Positions 8,074-14,466 of a stretch of DNA of 64,000 nucleotides are shown in pieces. The notes under the pieces were generated by a model. That model searched no databases, was not told the origin of the DNA, and worked only from the letters and a program-made list of their open reading frames with translations. The stretch covers positions 62,001-126,000 of the forward strand of contig QKEL01000009.1 of NCBI GenBank assembly GCA_003252395.1. Reading direction: 5' to 3'. A program made the translations under genes and the position numbers. The stretch's first letter is position 1, and each line of letters starts with the position of its first letter. This stretch comes from Spirochaetales bacterium. Lineage in GTDB: Bacteria > Spirochaetota > Spirochaetia > Treponematales > Treponemataceae.

Positions 8074-9222
8074 ATGACCCGAGAAGAAATGTTTGTATCA
8101 TTAATTGAAGGAATGCCATCTTTTGATGGTCGTTATTCGAATCTTTGTTGTATTAATAATTATGCTAATCCTATTCCAAATAAACGTCAGGGCCAGTTTT
8201 CCGTAGTTTTTTCTGCAACAGATGATGTTACAGATGAAAGAGTTATTATTAAGGTTTATGATCCCTTCCGCCCCAGTAAGTTTCGGATGGATTGCTTTGA
8301 AAGGGAAGGTGAAGTTCTTCAAGAATTGATTGATAAAAATAGATGTTTGCAATTAAAGAAAGCCATCAATACAACAGATGTTCAATTACCTGTCACACCA
8401 TCACCAATTGATATTTCATTAAGTTATTTCGCCACAGAGATACTTCCAGTTGATATTTTTGAAAAGTTTAACCAAAAAGGAAGTATGCCTATTGATGATA
8501 AGATTGATTTGTTTAGAGAAATATTACTTGGTATTCGTGCATTACATATGCATAAGGTTTATCATCGTGATTTGAAACCAGACAACCTACGCGGAGAAGA
8601 AAAAGATAATCGTGTTATTGCAATTGATCTAGGAACAGCTGTATTACCTAAAACCGTTCATGTGCTTAGTAGTTATGAAAAAGTCCAAGTGGGACACCCT
8701 TCGTATGCTTCACCTGAAGCCTGTTGTGGGCTATATGGTCATCGAGAGTTAAGTATATATAATGACTACTATTCCTTGGGTTGCATAATGTTTGAATTAT
8801 TTACCCCAAATACACTTTACCTAGAGTTACATAAAAAAAGAATCACGGATATCATATCATTATGTGAATTTCAGATGGCATCAGAACCTGAATCAACAAA
8901 AATCTCAAAATGGCATGAAATCGCACATTATTACACAAACAGATTAGATTATCCGACGTTAAGTGATTATCCAAACGATATATCAAAATCGATTATTAAT
9001 TATCTTGAAAGAATACTTCATGGTTTTATTCGTTTTGATTACCGAGAACGAATAAACATTGATGAAGCTTTAAGATTAATAGATATATGTATTAAAATCA
9101 GGAGTAACGATAAGTTTGAAAAAGAACTTCAAAAACGCCATCAAGTATACAGGTTAAACCGTATTGCAAAAATTATAAAGATGAATACAAAATACTTATC
9201 AGCGGGAGAATGTCATGATTGA
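8074..9222 (+). CDS. Hanks-type Ser/Thr protein kinase
   Basis: 382 residues from ATG 8074, chosen because AAAGGA lies 9 bases before it; an upstream TTG at 8050 has no such site. Kinase motifs in order: glycine loop GQFSVVF (41-46), VIIKVYD with Lys60, a C-helix glutamate near 78, HRDLKPDN (164-171), metal-binding DLG (185-187) instead of DFG, and SPEA in place of APE. All catalytic residues are present. There is no membrane segment, so the kinase is cytosolic, unlike most PknB-type sensors. It overlaps the TPR gene by 8 bases, implying a two-protein system. Confidence 0.9.
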   Translation: MTREEMFVSLIEGMPSFDGRYSNLCCINNYANPIPNKRQGQFSVVFSATDDVTDERVIIKVYDPFRPSKFRMDCFEREGEVLQELIDKNRCLQLKKAINTTDVQLPVTPSPIDISLSYFATEILPVDIFEKFNQKGSMPIDDKIDLFREILLGIRALHMHKVYHRDLKPDNLRGEEKDNRVIAIDLGTAVLPKTVHVLSSYEKVQVGHPSYASPEACCGLYGHRELSIYNDYYSLGCIMFELFTPNTLYLELHKKRITDIISLCEFQMASEPESTKISKWHEIAHYYTNRLDYPTLSDYPNDISKSIINYLERILHGFIRFDYRERINIDEALRLIDICIKIRSNDKFEKELQKRHQVYRLNRIAKIIKMNTKYLSAGECHD

Positions 9223-10981
9223 AGATAATGGGAAGGAGATTAGCAATGAAATCATGAATGCTGAGCATAATACTCGGATTGAAGTAGTATTCAACTCTCT
9301 TCAAATTGAACTACCATCATTTGAAGAAATTGCCAAAATTAAGTCGCTTGGGTTTGAACATATTCGAATATTAGAGCAAGGTTTAATTGGTAAAGACAAT
9401 AGAGAGATTATCATTCAAGAAAAGTATAGCTTTGAAAAACATCTTGATAAATTGAATGATTCCGAAGTTTTTTTCTATAGACTATCAGCTTTCTATGAGT
9501 CTTTAGGAGATTATGACAAAGCAATTGAACTTGTCCAACGAAGTAGTGAATTATCTGATAAACCGTTTATTAAAGAAAAATATGGGGAGCTCCTTCTTAG
9601 AAGAGATGTTCCTGAAGGTGTAAAGATTCTTGATGAATTAAAGACAAATGATTCTTGTGTGAACTTAGCACTACTTTATATACAAAAAAGAGATATTGAA
9701 AAATCATTGTTTTACGCAAAATATGCTTATGAGAATTTTGATTTACATCATAAAATATCAACCACTTATGCATTATTACTATTATTAAATAAGGATTATT
9801 GTCAATCAATTGCTATTCTTAAAGAACTAGTTCATGAAAAAGATGCACCCTCATATGCGTATTATTTGATATCTTTATCATACTTTATCATAAAACAATA
9901 TAAGAAAGCTTTTCAGAATATCAGGATTGCTTATGCGCTTAATCACTTCAATCGTGACATACTTGTTCTATACTGTGCATTAAATGAGATGGACGGTAAT
10001 CTTAATCAATCAATTATTGCACTTGAAGAATATTGCAAGTGTAACAAGCCGGATGAATACATCTGGCAACTTTTATCAAAATACTATTATTTGACAAATA
10101 AATTTGAGAAAGCCATTAAACCATTACAAGCCGTTATTACACTAAACGATAAACTTGATTGGGCATGGAATAATTTAGCATTGATATGTTTGAAGCAAAA
10201 GAACTATGAAAAAGCAAACAAATATTTATCTCATGCGCTCACGCTAACTAATGATGATACAGTTGTGTTTAATTATTTGCAGTTACTTTACGAATTGAAA
10301 GAATTTAGTTCTATTATTGACATTTTTACTGCTCTACGACGTGATAGAAAAGATGCGACTTATTCAGATATTTTCTTTCAATCATTTGAATGCTATGTAG
10401 AATCATTAAAAAAGCTTAAGAAATATTCAGAATATATTAGCGAACTTTTATATTTCTATCAATTTTGCAAATCAAGTAATCAAAATGAAAATAGTATATT
10501 GAACTACATTTTGTGCTATTATGCATCTGAAGACAAAAATCGTCTTCAGGTATACCGCTTCATTGAATTACTTGATGAATCCATTAGTAAAAATGGGATT
10601 ACTAAGAAAAGCTATATTAAATCAATAAACAATCTTGCATTCGCATATCTTGAGCATAATGATATTCAAGGTTCTGAAAAATATATCAAATTACTTACTG
10701 CTTACCTTGATAACAATCCATATTATACCGCAACATATGGTTTGTATTGTTTGAGGAACTATAATATTACCAAGGGGGAGCACTATTATAATAAAGCAAT
10801 AGGATTTTCAATTGATCCAGAGATAAAGAAACTACTTGCACATAAACGAGACTATGAAATTGGGAAAGTGTATATTTTTGAAGGATTGCGAACTAATGCA
10901 ATCACGTTTCTACGAAAAGCTACTGATGGTTCAGATTTTGTTGCAAAAGAAGCTTTGAGTCTGTTAGATGAAATTAGGTGA
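9215..10981 (+). CDS. Large TPR-repeat protein paired with the kinase
   Basis: 588 residues made almost wholly of tetratricopeptide-type helix pairs from about residue 80 onward. Examples are FYESLGDYDKAIELVQRS, YLTNKFEKAIKPLQAVI, WNNLALICLKQKNYEKANKYL and ATYGLYCLRNYNITKGEHYY. The first 80 residues are not TPR-like. No signal peptide, membrane helix or enzymatic motif is visible. The start lies inside the kinase gene (8-base overlap). TPR arrays bind partner proteins, so this is probably a substrate, sensor or scaffold for the kinase. The codons are extremely AT-rich, unlike the host half of the window. Confidence 0.85.
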   Translation: MIEDNGKEISNEIMNAEHNTRIEVVFNSLQIELPSFEEIAKIKSLGFEHIRILEQGLIGKDNREIIIQEKYSFEKHLDKLNDSEVFFYRLSAFYESLGDYDKAIELVQRSSELSDKPFIKEKYGELLLRRDVPEGVKILDELKTNDSCVNLALLYIQKRDIEKSLFYAKYAYENFDLHHKISTTYALLLLLNKDYCQSIAILKELVHEKDAPSYAYYLISLSYFIIKQYKKAFQNIRIAYALNHFNRDILVLYCALNEMDGNLNQSIIALEEYCKCNKPDEYIWQLLSKYYYLTNKFEKAIKPLQAVITLNDKLDWAWNNLALICLKQKNYEKANKYLSHALTLTNDDTVVFNYLQLLYELKEFSSIIDIFTALRRDRKDATYSDIFFQSFECYVESLKKLKKYSEYISELLYFYQFCKSSNQNENSILNYILCYYASEDKNRLQVYRFIELLDESISKNGITKKSYIKSINNLAFAYLEHNDIQGSEKYIKLLTAYLDNNPYYTATYGLYCLRNYNITKGEHYYNKAIGFSIDPEIKKLLAHKRDYEIGKVYIFEGLRTNAITFLRKATDGSDFVAKEALSLLDEIR

Positions 10982-11364
10982 TATAGATATGGACTATAAT
11001 GGTTTCGTGTTAACAGTCTATTTCATATATGCACATGATCACCATATACGCCTACATTATGATTGAAAAATGAGTCCTGTTTCCTCGTAGGTCTAAGCTA
11101 TTTCTTTGAAGTTGTTTACAAGGTAATAATAACGAGTAATATTGTTCCTTAGATTTCCGTAATGGCGGGTTAGTTAAGTAAATCATTGGAGTCAATAATA
11201 TCTTCATGTTATTTGAAGTTTTTGCGAAATTTATAGATTATTTCTTTCGTTATGACCATACCTGTTACTTGCACTGGTATAGGCGTATAATCAATACTTT
11301 TTAAGTATCAATTATACGCGATTATTAATTCTATAATAGGGCAGAGTTGCCCCCGCCCTCGTGG
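10982..11364. other. Gene-free AT-rich stretch after the kinase-TPR operon
   Basis: I see no reading frame with a ribosome site. It holds the long hairpin at 11283-11319. It also holds an inverted pair of TATACGCCTA (11045-11054) and TAGGCGTATA (11280-11289), the second copy of which enters that hairpin. Confidence 0.5.
11283..11319. repeat. Long imperfect inverted repeat
   Basis: GCGTATAAT, CA, ATACTT, loop TTT, AAGTAT, CA, ATTATACGC: two stems of 6 and 9 base pairs around a symmetric CA/CA bulge. No T-run follows on either strand close by, so it is not an ordinary terminator. It may be a protein-binding site or a weak transcription end for the 50-residue gene at 11365. Confidence 0.55.
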
Positions 11365-11517
11365 CTAATCGTGATCCTCTTCCTCTCGTTCATCGCCACG
11401 ATATTCGTTGTTGTTTGGGTTCAACTGATCGGCATGGTTATCGAGCGAATCCCAATAGGCATTATTGTTCGGATTCATCGAGTCACTGCGATCATCATTT
11501 GAACTTCTGCTTCCCAT
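11365..11517 (-). CDS. 50-residue protein with duplicated NPNN motif
   Basis: A strong ribosome site, AGGAGG, lies five bases before ATG 11517. The 50-residue product is very polar, with two related blocks: SDSMNPNNNAYWDS (residues 11-24) and ADQLNPNNNEYRGD (29-42). The tail is GDEREEEDHD. It has no Cys, signal or membrane segment and is probably partly disordered. I have an impression of similar small NPNN proteins in many bacteria but know of no function. It is the only gene downstream of the structured leader RNA and its strong promoter. Confidence 0.75.
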   Translation of the reverse strand: MGSRSSNDDRSDSMNPNNNAYWDSLDNHADQLNPNNNEYRGDEREEEDHD

Positions 11518-11534
11518 TCAATCCTCCTGTCCGT

Positions 11535-11554
11535 ATCAAGAGATGTCTCTTGAT
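11535..11554. repeat. Perfect palindrome in the leader of the 50-residue gene
   Basis: ATCAAGAGA-TG-TCTCTTGAT, nine-base arms with a two-base centre, ends 18 bases before the ATG and next to the ribosome site. It could act as an operator or as an mRNA hairpin adjoining AGGAGG. Confidence 0.6.
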
Positions 11555-11572
11555 GTTAAGTAAAGAGATTAT

Positions 11573-11590
11573 AACGACTATATAGTCGTT
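11573..11590. repeat. Second perfect palindrome in the same leader
   Basis: AACGACTATATAGTCGTT is an uninterrupted 18-base palindrome, 19 bases from the previous one. Read leftward it is followed by TATAATC, so it could also cover an internal promoter. Confidence 0.6.
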
Positions 11591-11616
11591 CTGTGGGCGG
11601 AGCTTATTGAGGCTCT

Positions 11617-11728
11617 GAATAATCATTAGTAGTATCCAGCTTGTGCTGGGTAGATGATAGATACCAGAATTGAATCTGGCGATTGATAGTAGCTCCGGAT
11701 TTCCCGGAGAAGTAGTATTTTGTTATTC
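11617..11728 (-). ncRNA. Candidate structured leader RNA: outer stem enclosing three regularly spaced hairpins
   Basis: Read leftward from the predicted transcript start: GAAUAA (11728-11723), a 13-nt linker, hairpin CUCCGG/CCGGAG (11709-11693), 13 nt, hairpin CCAGA/UCUGG (11679-11664), 14 nt, hairpin CCAGC/GCUGG (11649-11636), 13 nt, then UUAUUC (11622-11617) closing the outer stem. The linkers are unpaired and alike, rich in UACUACU and CUAUC. The stems differ in sequence but the geometry is constant, as expected if structure is selected. A fourth small hairpin GAGC/GCTC (11615-11600) follows. I recognise no known RNA family. Confidence 0.6.
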
Positions 11729-11732
11729 AGCG

Positions 11733-11761
11733 AATATAAACCGATATTATCCGGTTGTCAA
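11733..11761 (-). promoter_or_regulatory. Strong promoter with a palindrome in its spacer
   Basis: TTGACA (11761-11756), exactly 17 bases, TATATT (11738-11733). The spacer carries AACCG and CGGTT arms (11739-11743 and 11752-11756), a typical place for a repressor. The expected start near 11728 coincides with the 5' strand of the leader RNA's outer stem. Confidence 0.75.
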
Positions 11762-11772
11762 GGAGTCAAAAA

Positions 11773-11796
11773 AAAGGCGAGCTTTAGCCCGCCTTT
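11773..11796 (-). terminator. Terminator of the AT-hook protein gene
   Basis: AAAGGCG-A-GC, loop TTTA, GC-C-CGCCTTT; read leftward it is followed by eight T. It lies just after the stop of the gene at 11800 and insulates it from the promoter at 11733-11761. Confidence 0.85.
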
Positions 11797-11799
11797 CAC

Positions 11800-12111
11800 T
11801 TACTTCTTTCCTCGTTTCTTTGGAGGGGTCTCACTAATCGAATTGTCGTTTAACATTGGGAGGTAATCTGCCCTGCTTTTTTCCTTAGCTGGTCTTCCAC
11901 GCTTTTTCGGAGGCTCACCTGATTTTGAAACTTTCGTCTTTGGAGTTATTTCCTTTTTAGGAATTGCTTTTTTTGTTTTTGTTTCAGGAGACTCCAAGGG
12001 GTTCACTACTATCGGGTCAAGTTGCTCTGCTAAGTCCGCTATGGCAAAGGCAAGCTGGGCAGCCTTATTTTCGAGAGTTCTTAACTTTTTAACAATTTGA
12101 GCTTGGGTCAT
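11800..12111 (-). CDS. Small basic protein with AT-hook motifs
   Basis: 103 residues. Residues 5-32 form a helix or short coiled coil (IVKKLRTLENKAAQLAFAIADLAEQL). The rest is Lys/Pro-rich and disordered, with PPKKRGRPAK and the shorter TPPKKRGKK at the end. KRGRP is the minor-groove-binding AT-hook core. This suggests a dimeric architectural DNA-binding protein, suited to AT-rich island DNA. It lies next to an excisionase-like gene near the island boundary. An involvement in island recombination or silencing is inference. Confidence 0.7.
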   Translation of the reverse strand: MTQAQIVKKLRTLENKAAQLAFAIADLAEQLDPIVVNPLESPETKTKKAIPKKEITPKTKVSKSGEPPKKRGRPAKEKSRADYLPMLNDNSISETPPKKRGKK

Positions 12112-12227
12112 GGAGATACTCCTAAGAATGGTATGTAATTATTTTATCATAACTTACTGATTAAGCCAAATTTATGAACAGGCACTATTTATGAAAATAT
12201 GTAAGGCATATTTTAATCGTCTGCCCT

Positions 12228-12554
12228 CTATTTTTTATAGAGCTTAGCCATTTCTTCATCATTCTGATGAATCCATTCTTGTATTGTATCCCATCGCCAT
12301 TGGGGCTTCGTTCCAATGATGGCATCCGGCACTCCTCCGCGAGGTTTAAGATATGAATATGCCTTGTTTGCAACTGAGCCATCATTGATATTCTTGAGGG
12401 CGCACGCTTCTTTCAGGGTATAATATTCCTTCCTAGGGTTAAGCTTGGTCTTCAGCTCTTCTACTTCCTTATGTAAAGACTTGATTTCAACAACCAAATC
12501 GTCAAGGAAAGGTGCTCTGATAATAAATTCGGGGGACATTTCTGGATTTTTCAT
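12228..12554 (-). CDS. Excisionase/MerR-like small DNA-binding protein
   Basis: 108 residues: an N-terminal coiled coil (LDDLVVEIKSLHKEVEELKTKL), then YYTLKEACALKNINDGSVANK, a winged-helix recognition unit, and WRWDTIQEWI. The pattern 'trigger helix, YTLKEAC, ... PQWRW..I..W' is that of AlpA/Xis-type proteins. No catalytic part is present. It lies only about 210 bases from the tRNA-Leu remnant, a normal place for a recombination directionality factor. It could equally be a plain transcription regulator. Confidence 0.65.
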   Translation of the reverse strand: MKNPEMSPEFIIRAPFLDDLVVEIKSLHKEVEELKTKLNPRKEYYTLKEACALKNINDGSVANKAYSYLKPRGGVPDAIIGTKPQWRWDTIQEWIHQNDEEMAKLYKK

Positions 12555-12717
12555 ATTTTTTACTCCTAAGGTAGAATTCCAATCTACTCATCAAATTTAA
12601 CTATGCTAAGTTCGAGTGTTTTTTGTGGTATTTTGACGAGATTTTTTTGGGACCATTTTAGGACCACTTCGTTTTTGTTCACTTTGATTCTTCTTATATA
12701 AAAAAAAGAAGCGACTC

Positions 12718-12747
12718 TTGAAACAAGCTAAATCTTTATACTATAAT
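12718..12747 (+). promoter_or_regulatory. Outward-facing promoter at the island end
   Basis: TTGAAA (12718-12723), 18 bases, perfect TATAAT (12742-12747), about 20 bases before the tRNA remnant and reading across the junction. If the island circularises, this promoter would read across the joined attachment site into the other end of the island. Confidence 0.6.
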
Positions 12748-12767
12748 GATATTTAGAGATCGGATGG

Positions 12768-12820
12768 GCCTTGAGGTGCTAGTGGGGCGACCCATGGAAG
12801 TTCAAGTCTTCTTCGCCGCA
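12768..12820 (+). pseudogene. 3' half of tRNA-Leu(GAG): attachment site at the island boundary
   Basis: GCCTTGAGG supplies the anticodon loop with GAG, followed by the 3' anticodon-stem strand TGCTAG. Next come a long class II variable arm (TGGG-GCGA-CCCA), a T arm (GGAAG, loop TTCAAGT, CTTCT), acceptor strand TCGCCGC and discriminator A73. CCA is not encoded. The 5' half is absent: nothing upstream could pair as GCGGCGA, and the 5' anticodon stem is broken just before GCC. The remnant therefore marks a site-specific insertion at the anticodon loop. Leu is inferred from GAG, the long variable arm and A73. Confidence 0.8.
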
Positions 12821-12825
12821 CGTAA

Positions 12826-12855
12826 AATCCCCGGTTTATGCCGGGGATTTTTTTT
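12826..12855 (+). terminator. Terminator following the tRNA-Leu remnant
   Basis: AATCCCCGG, loop TTTATG, CCGGGGATT, then a T-run. This is the original terminator of the interrupted tRNA gene. Confidence 0.9.
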
Positions 12856-12875
12856 GCCCAGTCGGTTTTAATAAA

Positions 12876-12898
12876 GCCCGTTAAGAGGCACGACGGGC
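12876..12898 (-). terminator. Terminator after the nucleoside hydrolase gene
   Basis: GCCCGT and ACGGGC arms around 11 bases; read leftward it is followed by TTTATT. It lies about 70 bases beyond the stop at 12966. Confidence 0.5.
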
Positions 12899-12965
12899 CA
12901 CGCGGGGAGCGCGTCGGCCGCGCGGAGCCCCCGCGTTCGGTCGATCGAAGCGGGGAGAGCTTTTT

Positions 12966-13874
12966 TTATTCGCCGCCGCTTCTTTGGTACAAGGCGAGTT
13001 TCGCGTAAAAGTCCTCAAGGATAAAGCGGGAATCCACGTACCTATACGCCCGTATCGCGTGTTCGTTTCGCCCCGCGTATTTCATGTCGCCGTCGATAAT
13101 CGGGGCCGGGACCGTCTCATAATGGAAATCGTGGCTATCCATCAGTAAGCCCACCGCCGCCGAGTCGCCCAGGCACCAGCTTTCCCCGCTCGGCCAGGAA
13201 GGATTGTTCCCGTACTGCTCGTTTACCGCGAGCAATTGGTCCACGAGATACCTGCCGATTCGGCCCTTATCGGCGACCCTCGTTTCCAGTTCCGCCAAGC
13301 TTACCAGTACCAGTGAGTACACGTTCCGGGGAACCTGCCACAGGTCAATGCCCGAGGCGAATACCTCGTTGGCGGCCTCGATATCGTTGAGGAGATTGTA
13401 TTCCCAGCCGCCGTCGGGATAGGGGCCGCCGCCTATCCACACGACGGTTACGTTTCGCCCGACGATGTCGGGCCGCTTGCGGATGGCGAGGGCCATATCG
13501 GTCAAGGGCCCCATGAATACGCAAAAGAGCCGTTTGGGGTCGTCCCTGAACGCCTGCCGGATAATGAAGTCGCTCCCCTCGGAATCGTCGCCCCGGCGGT
13601 TTACCGCGGCCGTTGCCCCTTTCAGGACCGGAACGTCCAGGCCCATAATCGCGAGAAGCTTTTTGATCTCGTCGTGGCTGTCCCGCATGGAGGTGGGCGA
13701 TTTATCGCTGCCGAAATGGGAAGCCACGAAGCCCTCTATGAGGAACTTCGGGGTTAGGAGGGAATGAACGATGGCGTACTGGTCGTCCGCCTCGTTTTTC
13801 GCGTCGGTATTGATTATGAGCCGTATCCGCTTCGCCTCCGGCACGGAAAACCCCGCCGTACATTGAGCCTTCAT
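12966..13874 (-). CDS. Nucleoside hydrolase family protein
   Basis: 302 residues. It resembles inosine-uridine nucleoside hydrolases, which split ribonucleosides into base and ribose. The N-terminal metal-binding loop reads LIINTDAKNEADDQYAIVHSLL, a variant of the usual DTDPGxDDAxA that keeps the paired aspartates. VVWIGGGPYPDGGWEYNLLNDIEAANEVF is the matching middle motif (normally GG...EFN...DPEAA). AAGGAG precedes the ATG. It is the last leftward gene before the island and the first host gene to its right. Substrate is uncertain because the loop deviates. Confidence 0.85.
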   Translation of the reverse strand: MKAQCTAGFSVPEAKRIRLIINTDAKNEADDQYAIVHSLLTPKFLIEGFVASHFGSDKSPTSMRDSHDEIKKLLAIMGLDVPVLKGATAAVNRRGDDSEGSDFIIRQAFRDDPKRLFCVFMGPLTDMALAIRKRPDIVGRNVTVVWIGGGPYPDGGWEYNLLNDIEAANEVFASGIDLWQVPRNVYSLVLVSLAELETRVADKGRIGRYLVDQLLAVNEQYGNNPSWPSGESWCLGDSAAVGLLMDSHDFHYETVPAPIIDGDMKYAGRNEHAIRAYRYVDSRFILEDFYAKLALYQRSGGE

Positions 13875-13897
13875 GCGTTCTCCTTACGCTTATTTGA

Positions 13898-14464
13898 TTA
13901 TCCCCGCGCCATTTCCCGGAGGTTGTCCATAAGGCGGTCGATGGTCTGAAGGCCGAGCTGGTCCTCCAGTGTCTCGCCGACGACGGTTCCCCCCGCGTGG
14001 CTGTAGGGAAAGCCGTCGTTTATCACCTTAAAATTTTGCTGCAGTAAAAAGGTATGGATGTTTTGCAGGGTCGTTTCCTGTCCCCCGTTCCGAAAGCCGC
14101 CGCACGCGATGCCGCATCCGATTTTGCCCGACAGTCGCGGCCGCCGCTCGTAGCTCGGGCGAAAGAGAACGCACCGATCCATCAGGGCCTTGGTCTGTCC
14201 GGAAACCATGCCCATGTATACGGGCGAGCCCAGTACCAGGGCGTCGCACCACCGCATCGCCTCGTACACCTCGCCCATATCGTCGTCGAAAACGCACCGA
14301 TGGCTTTTCGCGCAGGAAAAACAGCCAATGCAGGGATTGATTGTTTTGCCGCTCAGGCCGATATACCGCGTCTCGTCGCTTTCGACCCGGGCAAGGGCGT
14401 ACCGGACGGCGCGCGCGGTGTTTCCGTCCGCGTGCGGGCTTCCCGAAATTCCCAATATTCTCAC
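13898..14464 (-). CDS. NADPH-dependent FMN reductase / iron-sulfur flavoprotein-like protein
   Basis: 188 residues starting at GTG 14464. Earlier in-frame codons run through the neighbouring lipoprotein gene and are not plausible. ILGISGSPHADGNTARAV is the FMN phosphate-binding loop of flavodoxin-like reductases, and VLGSPVYMGMVSGQTKALMDR the second flavin-contact segment. A Cys cluster CIGCFSCAKSHRC resembles the cluster region of iron-sulfur flavoproteins but is short. The gene starts two bases after the stop of the gene at 14467, so the two are co-transcribed. It probably reduces quinones or a metal centre. Confidence 0.85.
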   Translation of the reverse strand: MRILGISGSPHADGNTARAVRYALARVESDETRYIGLSGKTINPCIGCFSCAKSHRCVFDDDMGEVYEAMRWCDALVLGSPVYMGMVSGQTKALMDRCVLFRPSYERRPRLSGKIGCGIACGGFRNGGQETTLQNIHTFLLQQNFKVINDGFPYSHAGGTVVGETLEDQLGLQTIDRLMDNLREMARG

Positions 14465-14466
14465 GG

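Noticed and set aside
11361-11585. Open frame of 74 codons on the plus strand
   Set aside because: It has no ribosome site and lies opposite the 50-residue gene, its palindromes and its leader; the minus-strand reading has the strong start signals.
11600-11756. Hairpin series considered as a CRISPR array or integron attC sites
   Set aside because: The stems differ in sequence, the linkers are only 13-14 bases and no cas or integrase gene is adjacent.
12718-12855. Promoter, about 100 bases and terminator read as a complete small RNA gene
   Set aside because: The 53 bases before the terminator fold exactly as the 3' half of a class II tRNA; an insertion boundary explains them better. Transcription across it remains possible.
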